64,000 nucleotides of DNA from Pseudomonas inefficax (GCF_900277125.1 NZ_OPYN01000137.1:1-64000); one strand, 5' to 3'; positions 7,737-19,627 are shown, counted from the first letter of the stretch. The notes: generated by a model from the letters alone, not told the origin. Numbers and translations: made by a program.

Positions 7737-9662
7737 ATGAAATCCCCTGTGGGAGCGGGCGAGCCCGCGAATGCGTCAGCCCGTACAACGAGGCTACCTG
7801 ATCTGACGCATTCGCGGGCACGCCCGCTCCCACAGAGATTGTGGTGCCTGCTCCTGCTTTGCCTGGCTTTCAATGCCCACGCTGCCTCCACCCACGCCCT
7901 CACCGTCTACGGCGAAGCCCCCCGCTATAACGCCACCTTCCAGCATTTCGACTACGTCAACCCGAACGCCCCCAAGGGCGGCATCCTGCGCCGCTCGGCC
8001 ATCGAGATCGGCCAGTTCGACCATATCCTGCCGTACATCGACAAAGGCATCGGTGTCAGCGAGGTCGATGGCCTGCTGTACGCACCACTGGCCGTGCGCT
8101 CGTTCGATGAACCCTACACCGTCTACGGCCTGATCGCCCGGCGCATGGAGCGCGGACCGGAGGATGCCTGGCTGCGTTTCGAGATCGACCCACGCGCCAC
8201 ATTCGCCGATGGCAAGCCGGTGCGCGCCGAGGACGTACGCTTTACCTTCGAACTGCTGATGAGCAAGGGCAGCCTCAAGTACCGCACCCAGTTCGCCGAT
8301 GTTGCCGCTGTCACCGTGGAAAGCCCGCACAGCGTGCGCTTCGACTTCAAGCCCGACCACGGCCGCACCCTGCCGCTGGACCTCGCCAGCCTGCCGGTAC
8401 TGCCCGAGCACGACTGGCAGCAGCGCGATTTCGCCAACGGCGCCGGCTTCGACAAGCCGGTCGGCAGCGGGCCGTACCGTATCGGGCGCATCGACAACGG
8501 TCGCAGCATCACCTTCGAGCGCGACGCCAACTGGTGGGCGCGCGACCTGCCGGTCAGCCGTGGCCGCTACAATTTCGCCAAGCTGCGCATCGAGTACTTC
8601 GGTGATACCGAAGTGGCGCGACAGGTGCTCAAGGGCGGCGGCTACGATTACAACCGCGAATTCTCCGCCACCGCCTACACCCTGGGCTACAACGGCGCGC
8701 AACTGGACGACGGGCGCCTGCAGCGCGCCCACCTGGGCCCGGCCAAACCGCAGGTGGCCCAGGGCTTCGTGTTCAACCTCGATCGGCCGCAGTTCAAGGA
8801 CCGCCGCGTGCGCCAGGCGCTGGGCATGCTGTGGGACTACGAATGGAGCAACCGGCAGATGATGCGCAACATGTACATCCGCCAGCAGAGCGTGTTCTCC
8901 AATACCCCGCTGGCTGCCCGCCAACTGCCGGATGCCGGCGAGTTGAAACTGCTCGAACCGTTGCGCGGCAAGGTGCCGGACGAAGTCTTCAGTACCGTGT
9001 TCACCGCCCCGGTCACCGATGGCTCGGGGATCGTCCGCAAGCAACAGCTGGAGGCACTGGCGCTGCTCGAACAAGCCGGCTGGCGCCCCGAGGGCGACCG
9101 GCTGGTGAACAGCCAGGGCACGCCGCTGGCGTTCACCTTCCTCAACGGCCAGGCAGGCATGGAGCGCCTGCTGCTGCCGTGGAAGCGCAACCTGGCCCAG
9201 ATTGGCGTGACACTGGACATCCGCAACGTCGATTCGGCCCAGTACGTCAACCGCCTGATGGCACGTGACTACGACATGATCGTGACCGGCTACCCGGTCA
9301 CCCTGTCGCCCGGCGCCGAGCTGTACAACTATTTTGGCTCGGCAGCAGCCCACGACCCTGGTTCGAACAACCTGATGGTGCTGCAGGACCCTGCCGTGGA
9401 CCACTTGATCGACGGCCTAGTGCGCGCCGACAGCCAGGCCGACATGCTGCACCACGCCCATGCCCTGGACCGGGTGCTGCAATGGAACTACTACTGGATC
9501 CCCAACTACTACCCACCCGGCAGCTCCACCGCCTGGTGGAACCGCTTCGGCCTGCCCAAGGTCCAGGCTGCCTATGACGAAGGCCTGGACACCTGGTGGG
9601 AAGTCAGCCCCACTGCGCTGACCAACGCGCAAATGGCCGAACGCCGGAAATCCTCGCCATGA
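7737..9662 (+). CDS. yejA: YejA-like peptide ABC transporter substrate-binding protein
   Basis: Periplasmic oligopeptide-binding protein of the SBP_bac_5 family, closest in pattern to YejA of the YejABEF (microcin C/peptide) importer: [30 protein letters not shown], then [14 protein letters not shown] and [24 protein letters not shown] segments. The start is unclear. The only in-frame ATG (7737) makes the first 35 residues out of a REP palindrome, and no good ribosome site is present; TTG at 7839 would begin a plain signal peptide ([15 protein letters not shown]). The end overlaps the permease start (ATGA). Confidence 0.88.
   Translation: MKSPVGAGEPANASARTTRLPDLTHSRARPLPQRLWCLLLLCLAFNAHAASTHALTVYGEAPRYNATFQHFDYVNPNAPKGGILRRSAIEIGQFDHILPYIDKGIGVSEVDGLLYAPLAVRSFDEPYTVYGLIARRMERGPEDAWLRFEIDPRATFADGKPVRAEDVRFTFELLMSKGSLKYRTQFADVAAVTVESPHSVRFDFKPDHGRTLPLDLASLPVLPEHDWQQRDFANGAGFDKPVGSGPYRIGRIDNGRSITFERDANWWARDLPVSRGRYNFAKLRIEYFGDTEVARQVLKGGGYDYNREFSATAYTLGYNGAQLDDGRLQRAHLGPAKPQVAQGFVFNLDRPQFKDRRVRQALGMLWDYEWSNRQMMRNMYIRQQSVFSNTPLAARQLPDAGELKLLEPLRGKVPDEVFSTVFTAPVTDGSGIVRKQQLEALALLEQAGWRPEGDRLVNSQGTPLAFTFLNGQAGMERLLLPWKRNLAQIGVTLDIRNVDSAQYVNRLMARDYDMIVTGYPVTLSPGAELYNYFGSAAAHDPGSNNLMVLQDPAVDHLIDGLVRADSQADMLHHAHALDRVLQWNYYWIPNYYPPGSSTAWWNRFGLPKVQAAYDEGLDTWWEVSPTALTNAQMAERRKSSP
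7747..7835. repeat. REP palindrome pair inside the yejA 5' end
   Basis: CTGTGGGAGCGGGCGAGCCC at 7747 is mirrored by GGGCACGCCCGCTCCCACAG ending at 7835, with GCGAATGCGTCAG/CTGACGCATTCGC as continuing arms. It overlaps the apparent N-terminal codons of the binding protein. Confidence 0.88.
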
Positions 9663-10717
9663 CTACCTACATCCTGCGCCGCCTGTTGCTGATCATCCCC
9701 ACGCTGCTGGCGATCCTGCTGGTCAACTTCGCCATCGTCCAGGCTGCACCGGGTGGCCCGGTGGAACAGGCGGTGGCACGCCTGCAAGGCATAGGCGGCG
9801 GCGCTCCTGGTGCCCGGGCCGAAGTGGTACACGGCGAGTCACGAGCCACCCGTGGCCTGGACCCGAAACTGATCGAGGAAATCAAACGCCAATACGGCTT
9901 CGACAAGTCCGCCCCCGAGCGCCTGTGGTTGATGCTGGGTCAGTACGCTCGGCTGGACTTCGGCAACAGCTTCTTCCGCGGCGCCAAGGTCACCGACCTG
10001 ATCCTCGACAAGTTGCCGGTCACCCTGTCGCTAGGCTTCTGGGCCACGCTGATCACCTACCTGGTGTCGATCCCGCTGGGCATCCGCAAGGCGGTGCGCC
10101 ATGGCAGCCGCTTCGATGCCTGGAGCAGCGCGCTGATCGTGGTCGGCTATGCCCTGCCCTCGTTCCTGTTCGCCCTGTTGCTGATCGTGCTGTTCGCCGG
10201 GGGCACCTCGCTCAGCTGGTTCCCGGTGCGTGGCCTGGTCTCGGACAACTTCGACGAACTCAGCCTGCTGGGCAAGGTCGCCGACTACTTCTGGCACCTA
10301 GTGCTGCCGGTCGGTGCCTTGGTGATCGGCGGCTTCGCCACCCTGACGCTGCTGACCAAAAACGCCTTCCTCGACGAGATTTCCCGGCAATACGTGGTTA
10401 CCGCACGCGCCAAGGGCCTGAGCGAGCGCCGGGTGCTGTATGGCCACGTACTGCGCAATGCCATGCTGCTGGTGGTAGCCGGGTTGCCGCAGGCGTTGAT
10501 CACGGTATTCTTCGCCGGCTCGTTGCTGATCGAGGTGATCTTCTCGCTCGACGGCCTGGGCCGCATGAGTTACGACGCGGCCGTGTCGCGGGATTACCCG
10601 GTGGTGTTCGGCACGCTGTTCATCTTCACCCTGGCGGGCCTGCTGATCCGCCTGATCGGTGACCTGTCGTACACCCTGCTCGACCCACGTATCGACTTCG
10701 ACGCGAGGGCGCGCTGA
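9659..10717 (+). CDS. yejB: YejB-like ABC transporter permease
   Basis: A 352-aa inner-membrane permease of the DppB/OppB family that closely follows E. coli Yej[52 protein letters not shown] and the C-terminal ISDLSYTLxDPRIDF-type ending ([14 protein letters not shown]). The EAA loop lies in [24 protein letters not shown]. Start chosen at the ATGA overlap with the binding protein rather than the upstream ATG. Part of a three-gene operon. Confidence 0.93.
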   Translation: MTTYILRRLLLIIPTLLAILLVNFAIVQAAPGGPVEQAVARLQGIGGGAPGARAEVVHGESRATRGLDPKLIEEIKRQYGFDKSAPERLWLMLGQYARLDFGNSFFRGAKVTDLILDKLPVTLSLGFWATLITYLVSIPLGIRKAVRHGSRFDAWSSALIVVGYALPSFLFALLLIVLFAGGTSLSWFPVRGLVSDNFDELSLLGKVADYFWHLVLPVGALVIGGFATLTLLTKNAFLDEISRQYVVTARAKGLSERRVLYGHVLRNAMLLVVAGLPQALITVFFAGSLLIEVIFSLDGLGRMSYDAAVSRDYPVVFGTLFIFTLAGLLIRLIGDLSYTLLDPRIDFDARAR

Positions 10718-11733
10718 TGCTTTCACCGATCTCCCGTCGCCGCCTGCAACGCTTTCGCCGCAACCGCCTTGGCTGGGTTTCGCTGTGGCTGTTCGCCGCC
10801 CTGCTGCTGCTGAGCCTGTGTGCCGAGCTGGTGGCCAACGACAAACCGCTGCTGCTCGCCTACAAGGGCGACCTGTACGTGCCGGCGCTAAAGCGCTACA
10901 CCGAGCAGCAGTTCGGCGGCCAGCTGCCGTTCCAGCCAGACTACCGCAGCGCCTATGTACGCCAGCTGATCGAGCAGCAAGGTGGCTGGATGCTGTTCGC
11001 ACCGATCCCGTTCAGCGCCGATACCCCCAACTACGACCTGCAGGTGCCCACCCCCAGCCCGCCGAGCGCAAGCAACTGGCTGGGCACCGACGACCAGGGC
11101 CGCGACGTGCTGGCCCGGGTGCTATATGGCATGCGGGTATCCTTGCTGTTCGCCTTCGCCCTGACCGTGGTCAGCGTACTGATAGGGGTGGCAGCCGGGG
11201 CCCTGCAAGGCTATCACGGCGGCTGGGTCGACCTGGTCGGCCAGCGCTTGCTGGAAGTGTGGTCGGGGTTGCCGGTGCTGTACCTGCTGATCATCCTCAG
11301 CGGCTTCGTCGAGCCGGACTTCTGGTGGCTGCTGGGGATCATGGCGCTGTTCTCCTGGCTGACCCTGGTCGATGTGGTACGCGCCGAGTTCCTGCGCGGT
11401 CGCAACCTGGAATATGTGAAGGCCGCCCGGGCGCTGGGGTTGCCAGACAGCCAGGTGATGCTGCGGCACATCCTGCCCAATGCCATGAACGCGACGCTGA
11501 CCTATGTGCCGTTCATGCTGACCGGGGCGATTACCACCCTGACAGCACTGGATTTTCTCGGTTTCGGCATGCCGGCCGGGAGTGCTTCGCTGGGTGAGCT
11601 GGTGACCCAGGGCAAACAGCACCTGGAGGCGCCATGGCTGGGCTTTACCGCGTTCTTTGCGCTGGCGGTGATCTTGTCGTTGCTGGTGTTTATCGGCGAT
11701 GCCTTGCGCGAGGCGTTCGACCCCAGGGGATAG
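10717..11733 (+). CDS. yejE: YejE-like ABC transporter permease
   Basis: A 338-aa second permease (OppC family), overlapping the stop of the first by one base (TGATG). YejE hallmarks: FRRNRLGWVSLWLF, ANDKPLLLAYKGDLYVP, NWLGTDDQGRDVLARVLYGMR, the EAA loop VRAEFLRGRNLEYVKAARALGL and TTLTALDFLGFGMP. It carries the long periplasmic insert between the first two membrane spans that marks YejE. A YejF-type ATPase gene is not found next; a REP pair and an unrelated regulator follow. Confidence 0.93.
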   Translation: MLSPISRRRLQRFRRNRLGWVSLWLFAALLLLSLCAELVANDKPLLLAYKGDLYVPALKRYTEQQFGGQLPFQPDYRSAYVRQLIEQQGGWMLFAPIPFSADTPNYDLQVPTPSPPSASNWLGTDDQGRDVLARVLYGMRVSLLFAFALTVVSVLIGVAAGALQGYHGGWVDLVGQRLLEVWSGLPVLYLLIILSGFVEPDFWWLLGIMALFSWLTLVDVVRAEFLRGRNLEYVKAARALGLPDSQVMLRHILPNAMNATLTYVPFMLTGAITTLTALDFLGFGMPAGSASLGELVTQGKQHLEAPWLGFTAFFALAVILSLLVFIGDALREAFDPRG

Positions 11734-11739
11734 GTTTTC

Positions 11740-11849
11740 AGGCCTGGCCTCTTCGCGGGTGAACCCGCTCCCACAGGTACCCCACAGTCCTCAAGATTTG
11801 TAGTGAACTTGTGGGAGCGGGTTCACCCGCGAAGAGGCCGGGCCTGCTT
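11740..11849. repeat. REP palindrome pair (GCGGGT..ACCCGC type)
   Basis: CAGGCCTGGCCTCTTCGCGG at the left is mirrored by CCGCGAAGAGGCCGGGCCTG at the right, each with GTGAACCCGCTCCCACAG-type cores. It separates the ABC operon from the sigma-54 regulator gene. Confidence 0.88.
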
Positions 11850-11873
11850 TTACAGATTTCAGGATTTCTACCC

Positions 11874-13274
11874 ATGCACGACAGCGACAGCCTCAAGGAC
11901 TACCCCCAGGTACGGCAACTGGCCATTCGCTCGCTGTTCGAGATAATCGAGCAGTCCAGCGAGGGCACGGTAATCGTCGACCGCCAGGCGCGCATCGTCT
12001 GGATGAACGAACGCTACGCCCGACGCTTTGGCCTGGCCGACGCCGCCAGTGCCATCGGCCAGCCGTGCGAGGCGGTGATCCCGGGCAGCCTGATGCGCGA
12101 GGTAGTGAGCAATGGTCGGCCAATCCTGCTGGACATGCTCGACACCCCGAACGAGCCGCTGGTGGTAATGCGCCTGCCCATCCACGACGACCAAGGTGCG
12201 CTGATCGGCGCCATCGGCTTTGCCCTGTTCGATGAGTTGCGCAGCCTGTCGCCACTGCTAAAACGTTACTCCAGCATGCAGCAGGAGCTGGCCTCTACCC
12301 GCTCGCAATTGCGCGCCCGCCAGGCCAAGTACAGCTTCGCCCAGTTTGTCGGCAGCAGCGCCGCCAGCCTGGAGGCCAAGCGCCGCGCCCGGCGTGGTGC
12401 AAGCAGTGATTCGCCGGTGTTGCTGCTGGGCGAAACCGGCACCGGCAAGGAGCTGCTGGCCCATGCCATCCATGCGGCGTCGGCGCGGGCACACAAGGCG
12501 TTTGTCAGCATAAACAGCGCGGCAATCCCCGAGACATTGCTGGAAGCCGAATTCTTCGGCACTGCCCCCGGCGCCTTCACCGGCGCCGACCGCAAGGGCC
12601 GCAGCGGCAAGCTGCAGCTGGCCGAAGGCGGTACGCTGTTCCTCGACGAGATCGGCGACATGCCGCTGGCGCTGCAGAGCAAGCTGCTGCGGGTGTTGCA
12701 GGAGAAGGAGTACGAGCCGGTAGGCTCGAACCAGATGCTGCGCAGTGATGTGCGCATCATTGCCGCCACCTCCATCGACCTGCAGGCGGCCATCGCCCGC
12801 GGGGCATTCCGCGCCGACCTGTATTACCGGTTGAACGTGCTGCCGATCGAAGTGCCGCCCCTGCGGCAGCGGCTGGAGGACCTGCCGGCGCTGTGCGAGG
12901 CCATCCTGGGCGAACTGGGCAGCCAGTACGAGCTGGAGGCCGAAGCGCAGCAGCTATTGGCGCGGCATGCATGGCCGGGGAACATTCGCGAGCTGCGCAA
13001 TGTGCTGGAGCGGGCCACGCTGCTGGCGGATCAGCCGCGGCTGGGGGTGGCGGATCTACGGGCGGCATTGGGGCCGTTGAGCCCGGTGGCGGGTGAACCT
13101 GTGCGGCAGAGCTACCGCGAAGCCTGCGCTGAGTTCGAGCGCAAGTTGATTGCCGGGGCCTTGGCTGAGCATGAGGGAAATGTGCCAGAGGCCGCGGCAG
13201 CGTTGGGGCTGGGGCGGTCGACCTTGTACAAGAAGATGGTGGCGCTGGGACTTTCGTCTCCAATTGGAGACTGA
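11874..13274 (+). CDS. hbcR: Sigma-54-dependent activator, HbcR-like
   Basis: A 466-aa bacterial enhancer-binding protein. An N-terminal PAS domain (about residues 20-125) is followed by an AAA+ domain with Walker A GETGTGKE, the sigma-54 contact loop GAFTGA, Walker [12 protein letters not shown] and the arginine-finger region [10 protein letters not shown], then a Fis-type helix-turn-helix ([16 protein letters not shown]). Gene order (regulator, GntP-type permease, 3-hydroxybutyrate dehydrogenase) matches the P. aeruginosa HbcR locus, so activation of the permease-bdhA genes from a -24/-12 promoter is the likely job. The true start is the ATG after the REP; the longer frame is REP-coded. Confidence 0.88.
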   Translation: MHDSDSLKDYPQVRQLAIRSLFEIIEQSSEGTVIVDRQARIVWMNERYARRFGLADAASAIGQPCEAVIPGSLMREVVSNGRPILLDMLDTPNEPLVVMRLPIHDDQGALIGAIGFALFDELRSLSPLLKRYSSMQQELASTRSQLRARQAKYSFAQFVGSSAASLEAKRRARRGASSDSPVLLLGETGTGKELLAHAIHAASARAHKAFVSINSAAIPETLLEAEFFGTAPGAFTGADRKGRSGKLQLAEGGTLFLDEIGDMPLALQSKLLRVLQEKEYEPVGSNQMLRSDVRIIAATSIDLQAAIARGAFRADLYYRLNVLPIEVPPLRQRLEDLPALCEAILGELGSQYELEAEAQQLLARHAWPGNIRELRNVLERATLLADQPRLGVADLRAALGPLSPVAGEPVRQSYREACAEFERKLIAGALAEHEGNVPEAAAALGLGRSTLYKKMVALGLSSPIGD

Positions 13275-13295
13275 TGTTTCTGATTTGAGATTGCT

Positions 13296-13400
13296 GCGAG
13301 GGCTTCGCCCTCGATCGCGACACAAGGCCGCTCCCACAGACGGTATGCGATCTCCTGTGGGAGCGGCCTTGTGTCGCGATAGGGCCGCAAAGCGCCCCCA
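13296..13400. repeat. REP palindrome pair (GGCCTTGTGTCGCGA type)
   Basis: GATCGCGACACAAGGCCGCT facing AGCGGCCTTGTGTCGCGATA, flanked by GAGGGCTTCGCCCTC and GGGCCGCAAAGCGCCCC. It lies between hbcR and the sigma-54-type promoter. Confidence 0.85.
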
Positions 13401-13469
13401 AAAATCTCAAGTCAGAGACAAAAATCCACTAGAAAACAAAATACTCACATAAATCAACAAGTTAAAAAC

Positions 13470-13484
13470 TGGCACGATTCCCGC
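13470..13484 (+). promoter_or_regulatory. Sigma-54 promoter candidate upstream of the GntP-type permease
   Basis: TGGCACGATTCCCGC has the invariant GG (-24) and GC (-12) at correct spacing and the full TGGCACG upper element; the usual TT before GC is CC. It lies 51 bases before the permease start and next to a sigma-54 activator gene. Confidence 0.65.
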
Positions 13485-13534
13485 TATCTCCTGCTCACCG
13501 ATAAAAACAAGACTCACCCAGGAGACCCACCCCG

Positions 13535-14926
13535 ATGACCGTGCTCATCGCACTCGCCGCTCTGGCCCTGCTGATGCTGGCCGCCTACCGCGGCTACAGC
13601 GTAATCCTCTTCGCCCCCATCGCCGCCCTCGGTGCGGTACTGCTCACCGACCCGTCCGCCGTGGCCCCCGCATTCACCGGGGTGTTCATGGAGAAAATGG
13701 TCGGTTTCATCAAGCTCTACTTCCCGGTGTTCCTGCTGGGGGCCGTGTTCGGCAAACTGATCGAACTGTCCGGCTTCTCGCGCTCGATCGTGGCTGCTGC
13801 AATCCGCGTGCTCGGCACCCGCCAGGCGATGCTGGTTATCGTGCTGGTCTGCGCCCTGCTCACCTACGGCGGCGTGTCGCTGTTCGTGGTGGTGTTCGCG
13901 GTGTACCCGTTCGCCGCCGAAATGTTCCGCCAGAGCAACATCCCCAAGCGCCTGATCCCGGCAACCATTGCGCTGGGCGCGTTCTCGTTCACCATGGACG
14001 CCTTGCCCGGCACCCCGCAGATCCAGAACATCATCCCCAGCACCTTCTTCAACACCACCGCCTGGGCCGCGCCCTGGCTGGGCCTGATCGGCACGCTGTT
14101 CGTGTTCTGCGTCGGCATGGCCTACCTGCAGCGCCAGCGCAACAAGGCCCAGCGCGCCGGCGAAGGCTATGGCAGCGACTTGCGCAACGAACCGGAAACC
14201 GCTGCCGACCTGGCGCTGCCCAACCCGTGGCTGGCCCTGTCGCCGCTGCTGCTGGTAGGGGTGATGAACTTGCTGTTCACCCACTGGATCCCGCAATGGT
14301 ATGGCCCCAGCCACAGCCTGCAACTGCCCGGCATGAGCACGCCGGTGCAAAGCGATGTGGCCAAGCTCACTGCCATCTGGGCGGTGCAGGCGGCGTTGCT
14401 GGTGGGCATCCTGATGGTGCTGGTGTGTGCCTTCGGCGCCATTCGTACCCGCCTGGCCGAAGGCACCAAGAGCGCCGTGGGCGGTGCCTTGCTGGCGGCC
14501 ATGAACACCGCCTCGGAATACGGTTTTGGCGCAGTGATCGCCTCGCTGCCGGGCTTTCTGGTGTTGGCCGACGCCTTGCGCGGCATCCCCAACCCGTTGG
14601 TCAACGAAGCCATCACCGTGACCCTGCTGGCTGGTATCACCGGCTCTGCCTCGGGCGGCATGAGCATCGCCCTGGCGGCCATGGGCGACAGCTTCATCGC
14701 CGCCGCCAACGCCGCCAACATCCCGCTCGAAGTGCTGCACCGGGTGGCCGCCATGGCCAGCGGTGGCATGGACACCCTGCCGCACAACGGTGCGGTCATC
14801 ACCCTGCTGGCCGTGACCGGGCTGACCCACCGCGAGGCCTACAAGGACATTTTCGGTATTACCCTGATCAAGACCCTGGCGGTGTTCGTGGTCATTGCCA
14901 CGTTCTACGCCACCGGCATCGTCTAA
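13535..14926 (+). CDS. GntP-family permease, probable 3-hydroxybutyrate/acetoacetate importer
   Basis: A 463-aa inner-membrane symporter with about 12 hydrophobic spans, of the GntP/CitMHS-like group (LIALAALALLMLAAYRGYSV, FGKLIELSGFSRSI, TYGGVSLFVVVFAVYP, GSASGGMSIALAAMGD, ASGGMDTLPHNGAVITLL). Neighbours (HbcR-like regulator upstream, BdhA ten bases downstream) indicate uptake of (R)-3-hydroxybutyrate or a related short-chain acid; substrate is inferred from context. It is preceded by a sigma-54-type promoter and an AGGAGA ribosome site. Confidence 0.88.
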   Translation: MTVLIALAALALLMLAAYRGYSVILFAPIAALGAVLLTDPSAVAPAFTGVFMEKMVGFIKLYFPVFLLGAVFGKLIELSGFSRSIVAAAIRVLGTRQAMLVIVLVCALLTYGGVSLFVVVFAVYPFAAEMFRQSNIPKRLIPATIALGAFSFTMDALPGTPQIQNIIPSTFFNTTAWAAPWLGLIGTLFVFCVGMAYLQRQRNKAQRAGEGYGSDLRNEPETAADLALPNPWLALSPLLLVGVMNLLFTHWIPQWYGPSHSLQLPGMSTPVQSDVAKLTAIWAVQAALLVGILMVLVCAFGAIRTRLAEGTKSAVGGALLAAMNTASEYGFGAVIASLPGFLVLADALRGIPNPLVNEAITVTLLAGITGSASGGMSIALAAMGDSFIAAANAANIPLEVLHRVAAMASGGMDTLPHNGAVITLLAVTGLTHREAYKDIFGITLIKTLAVFVVIATFYATGIV

Positions 14927-14936
14927 GGAGCTTTGC

Positions 14937-15707
14937 ATGACCCTCAAAGGCAAGACCGCACTCGTCACCGGTTCCACCAGCGGCATTGGCCTGGGCATTG
15001 CCCAGGTACTGGCCCGCGCAGGCGCCAACATCGTGCTCAACGGCTTCGGCGACCCAGCCCCGGCGCTGGCCGAGATCGCCCGGCACGGGGGGAAGGCAGT
15101 CCATCACCCGGCCGACCTGTCGGATGTGGCCCAGATCGAAGCGCTGTTCGCCCTGGCCGAGCGCGAGTTTGGCGGCGTCGACATCCTGGTCAACAACGCC
15201 GGTATCCAGCACGTGGCGCCGGTGGAGCAGTTCCCGCTGGAAAGCTGGGACAAGATCATCGCCCTCAACCTGTCGGCCGTGTTCCACGGTACGCGCCTGG
15301 CCCTGCCCGGCATGCGCGCGCGCAACTGGGGGCGCATCATCAACATCGCCTCGGTGCATGGCCTGGTCGGCTCCACCGGCAAGGCGGCCTATGTGGCAGC
15401 CAAGCACGGCGTGGTCGGCCTGACCAAGGTGGTCGGCCTGGAAACCGCCACCAGCAACGTCACCTGCAATGCCATCTGCCCTGGCTGGGTGTTGACCCCG
15501 CTGGTGCAGAAGCAGATCGACGATCGTGCTGCCAACGGTGGCGATCCGCTGCAAGCACAGCACGATCTGCTGGCAGAAAAACAGCCATCGTTGGCCTTCG
15601 TCACCCCCGAACACCTGGGTGAGCTGGTACTATTCCTGTGCAGCGAGGCCGGTAGCCAGGTTCGCGGTGCCGCCTGGAACGTCGATGGTGGCTGGTTGGC
15701 CCAGTGA
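14937..15707 (+). CDS. bdhA: 3-hydroxybutyrate dehydrogenase
   Basis: A 256-aa short-chain dehydrogenase that oxidises (R)-3-hydroxybutyrate to acetoacetate with NAD. Visible: [12 protein letters not shown] dinucleotide loop, NNAGIQHV, catalytic S..Y..K ([20 protein letters not shown]), and the [13 protein letters not shown] and [10 protein letters not shown] ends typical of BdhA. The ribosome site TAAGGAG overlaps the stop codon of the permease gene, so the two are translationally coupled. Acetoacetyl-CoA synthetase nearby would take the product further. Confidence 0.94.
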   Translation: MTLKGKTALVTGSTSGIGLGIAQVLARAGANIVLNGFGDPAPALAEIARHGGKAVHHPADLSDVAQIEALFALAEREFGGVDILVNNAGIQHVAPVEQFPLESWDKIIALNLSAVFHGTRLALPGMRARNWGRIINIASVHGLVGSTGKAAYVAAKHGVVGLTKVVGLETATSNVTCNAICPGWVLTPLVQKQIDDRAANGGDPLQAQHDLLAEKQPSLAFVTPEHLGELVLFLCSEAGSQVRGAAWNVDGGWLAQ

Positions 15708-15762
15708 CGGGCGGCCTGGGCCTGGCGACGGTCTTGCATTCGTTTATCTGCAAGGAGGCCCT

Positions 15763-16242
15763 ATGCGCCCTACCCCAATGACCGCGATCCTGGCCCTGAC
15801 CCTGGCTACCGCCGCACCCGCGATGGCAGCCAGCCTGAAGGACGTCGCGCCCTACCCCGAGGCGGAAAAAGGCTTCACCCGGCAGGTCATCCACCTGCCG
15901 GCCCAGGCTGATGAATCGGCCTATCAACTGGAAATCCTCGCCGGCAAGACCCTGAAGGTGGACTGCAATCGCCAGCGCCTGGGCGGCAGCCTGGAGGAAC
16001 GTACCCTGGAAGGCTGGGGCTACAGCTACTACCGCCTGGACAAGGTCAGCGGCCCGGTCAGCACACTGATGGCCTGCCCCGATGGCAAGAAGACCGAGGC
16101 CTTCGTGCCAGTGGTCGGTGAAGGCTTCATGCTGCGCTACAACAGCAAGCTGCCGGTGGTGGTGTATGTGCCCAAGGACGTCGAAGTGCGCTACCGCGTC
16201 TGGACCGCGTCGCAGGACGTGCAAAAGGCTAAAGTAGAGTAA
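15763..16242 (+). CDS. eco: Ecotin, periplasmic serine-protease inhibitor
   Basis: A 159-aa secreted protein with signal peptide ([17 protein letters not shown]) and the full ecotin pattern: [82 protein letters not shown]. The reactive-site loop keeps Met at P1 (STLM-A) and the loop disulfide (VDCN with MACP). Ecotin dimers inhibit trypsin-fold proteases, including neutrophil elastase. An AAGGAGG site precedes the ATG. Its place between bdhA and acetoacetyl-CoA synthetase has no obvious functional reason. Confidence 0.95.
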   Translation: MRPTPMTAILALTLATAAPAMAASLKDVAPYPEAEKGFTRQVIHLPAQADESAYQLEILAGKTLKVDCNRQRLGGSLEERTLEGWGYSYYRLDKVSGPVSTLMACPDGKKTEAFVPVVGEGFMLRYNSKLPVVVYVPKDVEVRYRVWTASQDVQKAKVE

Positions 16243-16245
16243 ACG

Positions 16246-16266
16246 GCGCGGCATTCTGTGCCGCGC
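16246..16266 (+). terminator. Hairpin after ecotin gene
   Basis: GCGCGGCA (16246-16253), TTCTG loop, TGCCGCGC (16259-16266), just after the stop codon; no T-run follows, so termination strength is doubtful. Confidence 0.35.
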
Positions 16267-16284
16267 AGGGCCGTTCGCGATTCT

Positions 16285-16400
16285 TGTAGGAGCGGCCTTG
16301 TGTCGCGATCGGGCTGCAAAGCAGCCCCGGCAATTTTGCTGTAACGCTGAAATCCTGGGGCCGCGCTGCGGCCCTATCGCGACACAAGGCCGCTCCTACA
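16285..16400. repeat. REP palindrome pair (TAGGAGCGGCC type)
   Basis: TAGGAGCGGCCTTGTGTCGC facing GCGACACAAGGCCGCTCCTA, with GGGCTGC..GCAGCCCC and GGGGCCGC..GCGGCCC inner stems. Confidence 0.87.
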
Positions 16401-16438
16401 CAGGAAGGCCTACATCCGGCAGCAACAGGAGGTTCGGC

Positions 16439-18397
<1,959 letters not shown>

Positions 18398-18414
18398 AGG
18401 TATTCACCGTCATT

Positions 18415-18530
18415 GTGGGAGCGGCCTTGCGTCGCGAAAGGGCTGCAGAGCAGCCCCGGGATTTCAGCAGCGAAGCATAGATTTCTGGGGCCGCTTTGCG
18501 GCCCTTTCGCGACGCAAGGCCGCTCCCACA
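18415..18530. repeat. REP palindrome pair (GGCCTTGCGTCGCGA type)
   Basis: TGTGGGAGCGGCCTTGCGTC at the left is mirrored by GACGCAAGGCCGCTCCCACA at the right. Confidence 0.87.
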
Positions 18531-18597
18531 TTGGCCTCAACTCGACTCGATCAGGCATAATGCGCACTTTTTTGCCCCCCCGAAGCACAGGTACCCC

Positions 18598-18873
18598 ATG
18601 AAAGCCCAAGCCCGCCACATCCTGGTCAAGACCGCTGATGAAGCCGAAAAGCTCAAGCAGCGCATCGCCAATGGCGAGGCTTTCGACGTGCTCGCGAAAA
18701 AATTCTCCATCTGCCCTTCGGGCAAGCGCGGCGGCGACCTGGGCGAGATTCGCCCTGGCCAGATGGTCGGCGCCATCGACCAGGTGATCTTCAAGAAACC
18801 TCTGCGCGTGGTCCACGGGCCGATCAAGAGCAAGTTCGGCTACCATCTGGTGCAAACCTTCTACCGCGACTAA
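18598..18873 (+). CDS. Parvulin-type peptidyl-prolyl cis-trans isomerase
   Basis: A 91-aa cytoplasmic parvulin: AQARHILVKTADEA, CPSGKRGGDLGEIRPGQMV, IKSKFGYHLVQTF. It is a paralogue of the 93-aa protein at 7.4 kb with the same domain limits. Its stop codon shares bases with the stop of the leftward LysE-type exporter (tail to tail). Confidence 0.93.
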   Translation: MKAQARHILVKTADEAEKLKQRIANGEAFDVLAKKFSICPSGKRGGDLGEIRPGQMVGAIDQVIFKKPLRVVHGPIKSKFGYHLVQTFYRD

Positions 18874-19499
18874 GCGCGGCGCGCAGCCAGCAGCCCGAGG
18901 CCGGCGCAGCCCAGCAATGAGGCGCTGACCCGGTTGAACAGCCGGCGTGGGCCGGGCTGGCTGAACCAGCGCTGCAGGTACGCCCCCAGGCCGGCGTAGA
19001 TGGCGATGGCGGCCCACTCCAGCAACAGGAACAGCACGCCCAGCCAGAGGAATTGCTCGCTCACCGGGGTGCCACTGCCGACCGAGACGAACTGTGGCAG
19101 GAAGGCGGTGAAGATCAGGATCGCCTTCGGGTTACCAGCGGCCACCCAGAACTCCTGGCGTGCCAGGCGCCAGGTGCCGCGGGGGTGATCGCTTGCCACC
19201 ACCGCCTCGCCAACCGGTGCCCGCCACAGTTGCCAGGCGATATAGAACAGATACGCCGCCCCCACCACCTTGATGGCCAGGAACAGGTATTCGCTGGTGT
19301 GCAGCACCACGGCCAGGCCCATGGCCGCCAGGGCGATCATGCCGCTGAAGGCGACGATGCGCCCGCCACCGGCCATGCAAGCCGTGCGCAGGCCGTAACG
19401 GCTGGCATTGTGCAGCGACAGCAGGTTGTTCGGCCCCGGCGCCATGTTCAGGGCGAAACAGGCGGGGATGAAAAGCAGCAGGCTCGAGAGGTCCATCAT
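18870..19499 (-). CDS. LysE/RhtB-family amino-acid exporter
   Basis: A 209-aa inner-membrane protein with about six spans. Family motif near the N-terminus: FALNMAPGPNNLLSLHNASRYG, plus GNPKAILIFTAFLPQFV in the second half. Members export amino acids such as Lys, Thr or homoserine lactone; the substrate cannot be assigned. It is divergent from the AraC-type regulator gene that starts 129 bases away, which is a candidate controller. Confidence 0.92.
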   Translation of the reverse strand: MMDLSSLLLFIPACFALNMAPGPNNLLSLHNASRYGLRTACMAGGGRIVAFSGMIALAAMGLAVVLHTSEYLFLAIKVVGAAYLFYIAWQLWRAPVGEAVVASDHPRGTWRLARQEFWVAAGNPKAILIFTAFLPQFVSVGSGTPVSEQFLWLGVLFLLLEWAAIAIYAGLGAYLQRWFSQPGPRRLFNRVSASLLGCAGLGLLAARRA

Positions 19500-19627
19500 T
19501 GTTTTCCTTTGGCGACAGGCGTCTATTTCGGCGGGTAGCGGGCCTTGCGGTCAAGTTACAGCCAGCGGAAAAAACTGTATGGGTGCGCGGCGCCTGTTAA
19601 GCTGCCGAACATATCGAGGACCCTGTG

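Noticed and set aside
7794..9404. 536-codon minus-strand frame opposite yejA
   Set aside because: Shadow of the binding-protein gene, without motifs or ribosome site.
13514..15040. 508-codon minus-strand frame opposite the permease and bdhA genes
   Set aside because: His/Gln/Gly-rich shadow translation; both plus-strand genes have intact family motifs.
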